Positions 22,595 through 34,300 of a stretch of DNA of 64,000 bases are shown here, in pieces. A program made the position numbers and the translations under genes. Each line of letters starts with the position of its first letter. Positions within the stretch are counted from its first letter, which is position 1. This stretch comes from Aulostomus chinensis (Eukaryota; Chordata; Actinopteri; Syngnathiformes; Aulostomidae): positions 437,501-501,500 of the forward strand of contig JBBMOA010000015.1 in assembly GCA_037954235.1 (NCBI GenBank), read 5' to 3'. A model generated the notes under the pieces. That model was not told the DNA's origin. It worked only from the letters and a program-made list of their open reading frames with translations, and did no database searches.

Positions 22595-25500
22595 TCTGCA
22601 GTGTTTTAGTGTGTTTTCCTTCTCTCAGGTCGTCCTGGCATGAAGAATCACTCTGTAGTCATGACAGCAACTCAAAGGTATGACGTCAGCTGAAGTTTAT
22701 ACCCCTTCCTTCTTCCCTCCCTCCATCCTCACCCATCCTTACCTGTCCAAGCCTCTGGGGAATGCTGAGACAGGTAAAGTGGTGAGAGGCTTCTCTTTTC
22801 TTCACAAAAGGACAAAGTGCACACCTTAATTTAGTAAGGTGGCTAGGACTCAACCAATGTATAACAGTTAACGCAGAGAAAAACTGTCAGCCAAAGTTGT
22901 AAACACTTACAAAACCTCAAATTTTGATCACATTTCAAGCTAACTGCTGAATTCAGCAACAGTGATGAGCAACCCATGTCCCAACACCTGAAAATTTAGC
23001 GCCGCTCACCCTAGCCTGCAGCACCTCTGCTCTTACAAACATTGCAGGAGAAAACCTGCCTTCAAAATAAAAGCCTGCACTGATGTCAGAAGAACACACA
23101 GACAACAGAAAATGATGAAACCTCATAAAACCATAATCACTTCAGAGGTAAACATGGCATCTTCTAATCGTTAAGGGTCATTGACATGCACAATTGGGTT
23201 TCTGTCTCTCTCAGGTGTATGAAATCAGGACATGGTAATGACTTACTTGACTTAAGCCCTTTGCTCCTTGGGTGCACAGGCCGTTGACGAACAACCTCCA
23301 TTTCACTCTGTTAGTGGCTCTCTGTTCGAGTTCTCCCCAGTTCAGCCCAGTGTCAGACAGTTCTGTCTCTAAGCTTCTTCTCCAGCTGTTCCTGGGGCGA
23401 CCTCGTTTCCTTTTCCCATGGGGGTTCCACTTCAGGACTTGACGGGTGATGTCTGTGGCAGGCTTTCTGAGGGTGTGACCAATCCAACTCCATTTTCTTC
23501 TCTGTATTTGTACATCTAGGGGATCTTGGTTTGTTCTTTTCCACAGGTCCACATTAATCACTTTGTCTTTCCACCAGATGTTTAGTATCCTTCTGAGGCA
23601 GGAATTGGTGAATGTTTGCAGCCTGTGTGTTGTGTGTTTTGTTGTTCTCCATGCTTCAGACCCATACAGCATCACCTGTTTCACTTTTGAGTTGAAGATG
23701 CGTATCTTCGTGGTTGTGGAGACGTTCTTGGAGCTCCAGATGTTTCTGAGCATGTTGAATACCCCTCTTGCTTTGATAATTCTGCTTCTGATGTCCGCCT
23801 CCCTTCCTCCAGTGGTATCCACAACACTGCCTAGGTAGGTAAAGGATTCTACCTCCACTAGGGCAGCATTGTTTAAGGTGATGGGGTTGTTTGTGTTGGA
23901 GTGGATCTTGACCACTTGTGTTTTTGCTGTATTGGGAGAAAGGCCAAGTTTTGTTGAAGTTTGTGCCAGTCTGTCTGTCTTTTCTTGCATGTACGTGTGT
24001 GTGTGAGAGTTGAACGATGTCATCTGCAAAATCCAGATCATCCAGTTGCTCCCACAATGTCCACTGGATTACGTTTCTCTTTCCTTCTGTTGTTTCCCTC
24101 ATGACCCAATCAATGGCGAGGAGGAAGAGGAATGGTGAGAGAAGACATCCTTGCTTGACACCCGTCTTGACTTCAAATGTCCGGGAGAGCTGACCTGCAT
24201 GCATGACTCTACAGGAAGTGCCGTCATATGAATTCTTGATTAGGGTTATGATCTTGGTGGGGATTCCACAGTGTTCCATTAGCTGCCATGGTGTTGTCCG
24301 GTCTAAGCTGTCAAATGCCTTCTCAAAATCAATGAAGTTCATGTACAGGGATATGTTCCATTTGATAGACTGTTCAATGATGATGCGAAGTGTTGCTATG
24401 TGGTCTGTGCATGAGCGATCTTTCCTGAAACCTGCTTGCTGGTCCCGCAGCCTCCTGTCTACGGCTTCCTGGAGACGGTTGAGGATGACTCTTTTAAAGA
24501 TCTTACTGGGCACTGAGGGAAGGGTGATCCCTCGGTAGTTGTTGCATTTCCTTAGGTCACCTTTCTTCGGGAGTGTCATTATGTGTCCCTCTGCCCATTC
24601 TGTGGGTGTTTTTTCATCCTCCCAAATTCTCCCAAAGAGGCTGTACAGCATGTCTGTAGAGGTGTTCATATCAGCTTTGAGGGCTTCAGGTGGAATATTG
24701 TCAGGGCCAGCAGCCTTGCCTGGTTTTAATTGTTTGATTGCAGCTTTTATTTCAGTTTTTGTTGGTCTGTCACACTTGATCTTTAGCTGTGTCTGGGCCA
24801 TAGGGATGTGTGGCTTATCTGCTGGTGGTGGTCTGTTCAGAACCTCTTTCAAGTGTTCTACCCATCTGTTGAGCTTTTCTTCTGGGGTTGAAAGGAGTTG
24901 GCCGTTCTTGTCCATGATCGGTTTATTACTCTGTTGATGTGTCCCAGCCAATTTCCTTGTGATGTTGTACAGTTCTTTCATGTTTCTTTGGGATGCTGCG
25001 AGTTCTGCCTCCTTAGCCAGACTCTCCATCTGTGCTCTCTTGTCCTTCCTGATGTTCTGGCGCACTTCTTTGTGGCAGTGGTTGTATTCCTTGAGGGCTG
25101 CTGCTTTTTCAGATCTTGTTTTTGCCATGTTTACTTTTTCCTTCAGCTGTCTCCTCTGATGGATTTTGTTGAGGGTTTCTGGTGTTATCCAGTCTGTATG
25201 GTCCTGTGATCTTCTCCCCAAGACTTCCTCACATGTTGAGCTCCAAGCAGTCTTTAGGTTTTCCCACTCCTTGTTTGTTGTCCAATCATTTGTGCGACCA
25301 AGCTGTAGCTCTGTATTTTTCTTTTAGAGAACATCTCTGAACTCATTCCTGATTTGAGAATTGCTGAGGTAGTTGGTGTTGTATTTTGTTCTCTGGCCCT
25401 TTGCACGATGATGATATTTCTTCAGCCTCAGTTTGAATTTCCCCACCAGGAGATGGTGGTCTGAGGCTGCGTCTGCCCCCCGTCTTGTTCTGACATCTTC

Positions 25501-28500
25501 CATGGTCCTTCTAAACTTTTTGTTTATACAGATATGATCGATTTGGTTTTCTGTGACCTGATCCGGTGACACCCAGGTTGTTTTATGGATTGTCTTGTCT
25601 TCTCAACCTATAACAAGGTTGTTGTTCACGCAGGTTTCAGCAAACATGTCGCCGTTTTCGTTCATGGTCCCCACTCCATGTTTACCCATCGCAGACTCGT
25701 ATCCCCTGTTTTGGGCTCCAATCTTTGCGTTGAAGTCCCCCATTAGAATAATGAGGTCTGTTTCCAATTTCATTGAGAAGGTGGTTTAAGCTGTCATAGA
25801 ACCTCTCCTTGGCCTCGTCATCTGCGTCACTGGTGGGTGCATAGCACTGGATGATGTGGGCTTTCACTCTCTTGTTGCTCGTACTGAAAGTTGCTGCGAT
25901 AATACGAGAGCTGATGGGTTTCCATGCCGTTAGAGTCTTCCTGGTCTCTTTTGTCATCATGATAGCCACCCCCTCTGTGTGGCTTGCTGCCTCTTCTTCG
26001 TGTCCAGAATAGATAATGGACTGGCCACTGGATAGTTTGACCTCACCCGACTGTGTCCATCAAGTTTCTGCCAGGCCCAGGACTGTGAGGTCGTAGCGCT
26101 CCATTTCCTTGCCAATGGTAGCAGCCTTGCCAGCCTGGTACATGGTTCTGATGTTCCATGTCTCCATGGTAATGGGTTTCCTTGGCGTCAGAAGGTGTTT
26201 CAGCCTACCAGCTCTCTTGCGGGTTTGGCTGGTAAGCGTCATAGTCCCCATTGCTGGGGCACCCTCTTCGGCCAGGTGAGTGATTTGGTTTTTCTTCGTC
26301 AACGTTTTCGTAACTGGAATGTGTTTTACAGGGTTGGGTAGTTAACCCAACGCCCAACCCCCAACCTGGAGGACCAGCTGCTGCTTTTCATCTGGCCTCT
26401 ACTCTTGAAACCTGCTCGGCATGGTTGAACCTACTGGGGGCATAATCCCCCGCCGATATAGCCTTCAGAGTCACAGAGGCACACAAGCAACCCCACCACG
26501 ACAAGGTAGCAGCACAGGGGAGGACATGGTGATGCACACAAACAAAAACATGGGATTCACGGTGAACCTGATCAGTGGGATGCTGAGCAGTCCACATGTG
26601 AGAGCATTGAAGAGTTTTGGTCACTACGAGTGGCATCCGACTCGTCACACACGGACATGATTACACTGATGTTGTAATGAATACTGTTGACAGAGGCACG
26701 GCGCAGCCCGTCCTCTCCTCACTAATCTCCTTGTTGGAGATCTCGTCTCTGCCAGTTTTATTAATCTGATTTAATCTGACGGCATCTGATTTAATCTGTC
26801 TCTCTGTGCCCTCCAGTGCTTCACGGTGCGTTCACTGGGCTGGCTGCAGGTGGAGGAGGAGGACTTGTCCCCAGGCCGCAGCAGTCTCGCTGTCAGTAAC
26901 GTCATCCAGCAGCTGTCTCACTGCAGCAGCCCTGAGCAGAGAGACAGGCTGGGGGCCTGGGGGGAGGTGAGGTGTCTCTCTGTCTGTGTGTCTGTCTGCC
27001 TATAATCTGTGTCTTTGTGTGTCCGCCTGTCTATATGTCTCTGTCTGTCTGTCTGTCTCTTGTCCATCTGCCTGTCTGCCTATCTCTTTGTCCGTCTGCC
27101 TTGCTATCTGTCACTTTGTTTGTCTGCAGGGTCGGGAGATGATGTTGGTTCTGAAGAAAGACACTCTGATGCTGCTGGATCCTTTAGACCACACCCCCCT
27201 CCACTGTCAGCCAATCATCAACATCCGTGTGTGGGGGGTTGGCTGCAACAATGGCAGGTGAGCCATAGACGACTCCCCGTCTACGTCCCTGTCTATGTTG
27301 CCCATCATACCTGCACCCTTCCATCTGACCCACAACGCTGGCCAGTGCCATAACGGATCCCACGGTGGAGCATAACGGATCCCAAAGTGGACCGTAACAG
27401 ATCCCACAGTGGACCATAACGGATCCCACGGTGGAGCGTAATGGGTCAAACAGTGGAGCCTAACGGATCAAACAGTGGACCATAACGGATCCCACGGTGG
27501 AGCATAACGGGTCAAACAGTGGAGCTTAACGGATTCCACAGTGGACCATAACGGATCCCACAGTGGACCATAACGGATCAAACAGTGGACTGTAACGGAT
27601 TCCACAGTGGACCGTAACGGATCCCACGGTGGAGCTTAATGGATCAAACAGTGGACCATAACAGATCCCACGGTGGAGCTTAATGGATCAAACAGTGGAC
27701 CATAACAGATCCCACGGTGGAGCTTAATGGATCAAACAGTGGACCGTAACAGATCCCGCGGTGGAACTTAATGGATCAAACAGTGGACCATAACAGATCC
27801 CACGGTGGAGCATAACGGGTCAAACAGTGGACCGTAACAGATCCCACGGTGGAGCATAACGGGTCAAACAGTGGACCGTAACAGATCCCACGGTGGAGCA
27901 TAACGGGTCAAACAGTGGACCGTAACGGATCAAACAGTGGTGGTGTTGTTCCACTGGCCGGGTGGCCTCAGATGCCACCAGGCGTTAAGACGTGCAGGCT
28001 ACATACAGTAGTTACATGTTGGTGTCTCGTCTGTTTGGATGACGTCGTTACCGTGGGGACGTGCTGCAGGGAGAACTGATGCTGGTGACGGTTGAGTCAA
28101 TCCGCTGTGTGTTCTTTAACTTCAGATGGATCCCTCGCTTGGATCGACCACATCTGATCCAACACTTCCACATAAACACACAGCAAAATCAACAGTCGGA
28201 CGCCTCCTACGCTCTGCTCCTGCATGAGAGGAATTCCAGCCAACCCTGAATGTTGTAGCGCACTTGATTGTGAAGCCGTCGTGACTCGCTCGCTCGGTTT
28301 GGTTATGAAGTTGTTCCTGAACAAGAATATGTCAAATAAAAGAGTCAAATGTCGCCAATGGAGAGGAATTGTCACATGACTCAACATTTGTTTCTACATG
28401 AACATGATAAAACATGTAACTCAATTTTCTTTGCCCCTTGTCATTGTGCTAAGCTATGCTAACAGTCCCCCTGCATCCAGTCTTTGTGCTAAGCTAGGCT

Positions 28501-28762
28501 AAAGCAGCCCCCGTCGTTGTGTTAAGCTAGGCTAACTGCTTGATTTTTTTGCACGACCAGGAGTTTAAAATCAAATTCACCTAACTGCTCTGCCACTGTG
28601 TGTTTGTTTAATGCTGCCACGCCCCCCTCACCCACTCCACCTGGGCAGGGACAGGTAACCACTCTACTTTTATGTCTCCATTACACCTTTGCCACAATGC
28701 TGCAGCATGTGTCTGCTCTGGACTGGTTTGAATTCACCTGTCGATCACATGATCTTTAGCCC

Positions 28763-28839
<77 letters not shown>

Positions 28840-31302
28840 TTTCAGGGACTTTGCCTTTGTGGCTGGAGACAAGGACAGCTGCATGTTGAAGTGTCATGTG
28901 TTCCGCTGTGATGCTCCAGCCAAAGCCATCGCTGCGGCGTTGCACGAGATGTGCGCTAAGGTTCGTGAGTCCAATATTACACTGCTTCTTAACAAGAGTT
29001 TGTTCTGACTATCATGTCCAGCTTTGACGTCATGTGACCACATCAAACCTGGTAACATCTGGACGTTTGACAAAACTTTGAGTTTTGAGGTTTGAGGACA
29101 AGAAGCAGCAAGCAGAAGTGTAACAATGCCAGAAGGAATTCCTTTATTTCATAACTCAATGTGTTTTACATTCAGTGATCAATAAAATGTGAAATAATAA
29201 CTATTTATAAATCAGTTGAATCATTTTGTAGTTTTGTCATATTTATTTATAATAAATTGGTTATAATTGGTTTCTGATTTGGGAAAGTTGATTGCTTTTG
29301 CTGCCAGTTGTGGTTCTTCTGTAGACGTGAGGAGGCCATTGGTGCATCCACTACCAAGAGCAAATGAAGGCCATGGAACGTCATGCCAACAGTGGCTTTA
29401 GTCCAAAATCTATCATGAAAATCAAGGTCCTTTAATGCCGTCCACCTGCCAGCAGGTCAGATTATAACAACATCATCTCAGTGTTTCTGAATATGCTGAG
29501 GAAGGATCAGCTGCCTAAGTGCCTCAGAGCGCTGACCCCCCTCCATACCATGCAAGGCTAACAGTTTCCTCTTCCTTCAGTCCCTGTGCTGATCTATGTC
29601 AGCAGCCCCCACCCACCTCCAGGCTTTGTGCTAGGCCACGCCAACTGTCTCATCATCATGGGAATTTGTCACATGGAATGGTGACATGCGTGTGATTTTA
29701 GCATCACTTGATCTGTTAATTGTGATATTTTTGGAACAATTTCCAGACGGAACAAAGTGGTAATACAAGACGCGAGGGCCCATGATCCCTCCGCAGTAGT
29801 ACTCCTTTAAGAGTAAAACTAGATGTAAGCGAGGTTTAGGGCTTCAGAGAGAAACGGAGTGCACTGCTAACCCCACAATATCAGAGGCTGATGATGTCAC
29901 TGTCTGCAGATGATGTCAGAAATGGCACTGGCAAGGCCAACTCGCTCTCTGACGATGGAAAGCATCTCTCCAGAGGACCTGCCCCGACAAGGTGACCCGA
30001 ACGCCACAGCTCCTGTCACTCCGCTCTGATTGGCTGCCTGCTCATTCTTCCTCGCTGGTGTTTGTGTTTCAGTGGAGTTTCTGGAGGCGGTGCGGCAGCA
30101 GGTCCAGAGGTTTGACGTGCAGTACATTGGGAACCTGCCGGTGTCCAGAGCCATGGGTAGGACGCACCTGAACGCACCACACACACCAACAGTCCATGGG
30201 GTCCCTGAGGGTCTTCCAGGGTCCTCAACATGATGAATACTATCGTGATACTGTGTGAGGTCTGGCGACCAGAGCGAGAGCCCCTCCCTCAGGGGAATCT
30301 AGAGCTGCTCTCACTGGTCATCGGCCGGTGGTAACAGGCTAGTCAGATGAAGCAGGAGCGCAGATGAAAAAACTGCCCAGTCAGCAGGGACGATGGTCTG
30401 GAGGTCAGGAACTTTTAGTGGTGTAGCCATCCCGTCACCTCCTCCGGACTCCGCCCACTCAGCCCCGACTGTGGCTGGATGGTCACTACCGGCAGCGCCG
30501 ATTTGACTGCGATGCCATTGTAATAAATAGATCAAAGTGGTGCTGAAATATCAGTTTGAACAGAGAATGAATTCATAAGTTGGCAGGTCTGTTGCCGTGA
30601 CAACAAGCTAACAGCTTTTAAAACCCGGAGTGGTGAGTGACGTTTGGTTCTTGGACGTTGCTGAAGCCTCTGCCATCCCCAGCCTAGGTTATCATCGTTG
30701 TCATGGTGATGTACAGCTGAAGACACTGTCGTGTGTGTGTCTGTGTTTGTGTGTGTGTTTGTGTGTGTCTGCGTTTCTGTGTGTGTATCTGTGTGTGTGT
30801 ATCTGTGTGTGTGACGTGTGTGTCTGTGTTTGTGTGTGTGTCTGTTTGTGTGTGTGTGTCTGTGTGTATTTGTGTGTGTTCTGTGTGTGTGTCTGTTTTT
30901 GTGTGTGTGTTTGTGTGTGTCTGTGTGTGTGTATCACGTGTGTGTGTGTCTGTGTTTGTGTGTGTTTGTTTTTGTGTGTCTGTTTTTGTGTGTGTGTCTG
31001 TGTCTGTTTGTTTTTGTGTGTGTCTGTGTGTGTTTGTGTGTGTCTGTGTGTGTTTGTGTGTGTGTTTTTGTGTGTGTTTGTGTGTGTCTGTCTGTGTTTT
31101 TGTGTGTGTTTGTGTGTGTCTGTGTTTGTGTCTGTGTGTGTTTGTGTGTGTCTGTCTATGTTTGTGTGTGTGTTTGTGTGTGTCTGTCTGTTTGTGTGTG
31201 TTTGTGTTCGTGTGTGTGTGTTTGTTTTTGTGTGTTTGTGTTTGTGTGTGTGTGTTTGTTTTTGTGTGTTTGTGTGTGTGTGTGTGTTTGTGTGTGTCTG
31301 TC

Positions 31303-31333
<31 letters not shown>

Positions 31334-34300
31334 GTAGGGATGGAGGTGTTGAACAGAGCAATTGAAAGCATCATGAACTCGACGGACCGGGACGACTGGG
31401 AACCGACCGTCATCCACGTCACTGATAACGTCTTGTCCCTGTGGAAGGGGGAGGTACGAGGAACATGACACTGGCTGTTGTGGGAGGGGCCACACAGACG
31501 CCGTCCACACTCGCCACCAACGACTAACTGACTTGAACACAGCTCACGCCCTCGTCCACTTGGACACTCACCTCCTCCTCTGAATCATGGGTTTTCAAGG
31601 TGGGGATGGGGGACCCCAAGGGATCCTCAGTAAAATGAGGAAGAATTAATTCCATAAATGTATAAACACTCGTGAACGGCGAGTTCACTCGTTTTCAGTA
31701 GTTGGTACTGATGTTCCTATGGACAAATGACAGAATAGCGCCAGTTGCGTGGATGTGACTTCACGAGAATGTGACATCATCCACCACGCTGCCCGCTAAC
31801 ATGCAACCCTTCATCTGATATAATTAGAAACGCCAACAACAACTTTGTGTAAATCCTATTTGATTTCTTTCTTATTTACACCAGAGAAAAAGTAAGCGGA
31901 CACCCCCATGTGTCGCCTGTCATGGTTGTGGCCATTTACTAATGAAGCGTTGGCGGTCACAGTGACCTGTGACCTCAGGAGGACTGCCTTGTCGCTCTCA
32001 CCATCACTAACAGCGCCCTGCCAGCACACAATCAGAACCTTCATTTTGACCTAACTGACGAATTTTTCCACACATCACCAATATAACTGCAGAAAGGCCA
32101 CACCCACCAGCTTCAGCCAGACCCGGACGACTATGTGATATCTCCGTGTCTCATCCTCCTTCACAGGAAGGGGAGGAGCCATTCTGGGAGTGTCAGGTGC
32201 GTTTCCTCACCTTCTTGGGCGTTGGCCATGACAGCCACACCTTTGCAGTCATCGTGGATGGCGGCACGCAGCGCTTTGAATGTCATGTGTTCTGGTGTGA
32301 GCCAGATGCGGGAGTCTTGTCAGAGGCTGTCCAGGCGGCGTGCATGGTGAGTGACCTCACACCGTCACACATCACGACCACTCCAGGTTTGACTGGATGA
32401 GCCGATTCCTGTAATTGGAGTGACTAATTGATGAATCAGCAGCCTCAATGCCAAACCAGACGACGCTTTACCATGGCGAGGGGCGTTGACGGACGCACTC
32501 TGCTGTCTCACGCTGCCACTGACCAGGCGGGTGTTTGTTAGACAAACGACACGTCAGGCTGGTTTGTTAAACACCTGTCACATGGCGGCCATTTTAGAGA
32601 CTTTTTTATGAGGTTCCCAATTAGCTGATGCAACAAAGGTCGTCTACTCTGACGGTCCGCACAAAACAAATCAGAATAGAAATACACAATCAAAACATAG
32701 ACAATGACAAAAAAGAAAAAGAAAGATATTTACACACAAGAAATATCCCTAGATAGACAGCACCAGTAACATACAGGATATAAAAATGACATATAACATG
32801 TAATAAATACTCACCCACAATGAAAACAATCGAGTACCACGACACGCTAGAGCGCTGAAACGTTTTAGAAGTTCGGCACCGGGAGGTGCGGCTCCCCGTT
32901 TTTTAAAACTGGCCTCATTCTGATCGAAGCGAAGTAAAATCTGGTCAACTGGACGTAAGTTTATCTTGAAGACGTTTCACCTCTCATCCGAGAGGCTTCT
33001 TCAGTTCTAGTGAAGAGTGTGGAAACTCCAGCTTATAAACCTATGTGGGAGTGGTCAGTGCTATTGTGGTGGAAACGACCCTCCCCAGACTCACCTGGCC
33101 TCCCCAAACGACAGTCGTTGTGCGGTGTCAGGGAGTTTCAGGGGTGGTCGTTAGGGAGTTTCACCGACCACTCAGATGCTAATGGGCTGTGCTGGCAGCA
33201 GCCGTTCCACATGGGTCTTTCAGCTGAGCTCTTTGGGGAAGCTTTGAAAGGACTTGGTTGTAAATAGGTGAAAGGAAATGTCGCAGTCCACCTCCTCTGT
33301 TCAAAGATGGTTTCTCTATCCTGACGTGGATGGCTTCTTTAACTCCTCTTTCAAACCATCTGTCCTCTCTGTCCAGGATTTGGACATGGTCGTCCTGGAA
33401 GGAGTGGCTTTCCTCCTTGAGGTGGAGGAAAACCGCTGAGTCCTGTCCTCCAGAGTTGGCTCTTCTATGTTGGGCCATGCGCTTGTTGAGGGGCTGTCTT
33501 TGTCTCAGAGTGTTGTCTGACAACCAGACAACACTCTGACGACCATGTCCAAATCCTGGACAGAGAGGACAGATGGTTTGAAAGAGGAGTTAAAGAAGCC
33601 ATCCACGTCAGGATAGAGAAACCATCTTTGAACAGAGGAGGTGGACTGCGACATTTCCTTTCTCCTATTTACAACCAAGTCCTTTCAAAGCTTCCCCAAA
33701 GAGCTCAGCTGAAAGACCCATGTGGACTCCCTGACACCTCACAACGACTGTCGTTTGGGGAGGCCAGGTGAGTCTCGGGAGGGTCGTTTCCACCACAATA
33801 GCACTGACCACTCCCACACAGGTTTATAAGCTGGAGTTTCCACACTCTTCACTAGAACTGAAGAAGCCTCTCGGATGAGAGGTGAAACGTCTTCAAGATA
33901 AACTTACGTCCAGTTGACCAGATTTTACTTCGCTTCGATCTACGATGACCTGGATGAATGAGAACCTACACAGACATCTTGGCCTCATTCTGAGTTTTAG
34001 AAATGTGACCTGGAGGGGAGGTCCGTTCAACGATGGCTCTGTTCAGCACTGCTTGTCGTCTTGTCGCTTGTTTAGCTTTTGGAAGTGCGTATTTACCACC
34101 GATAGCACGTGTGGTAGGGTACGAGTGTGTATGAGCGCTGAGTGGGAGCCGCTTCTAAAGACTATCAGGAACTTTGAAATGAAAAATGTCTTTTACAAAG
34201 GAGAGGAGCGACGTTCTTAGCCTCTCACCTACTTTCAGCCAGCTGGGTGTGCTATGCTTGTTATTAACTGTAGCTTTTATTGAACAAGCCTGTTGTGGCT

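Noticed and set aside
23563..25209. Plus-strand ORFs rich in Leu/Phe/Ser
   Set aside because: Shadows of the minus-strand RTE reverse transcriptase.
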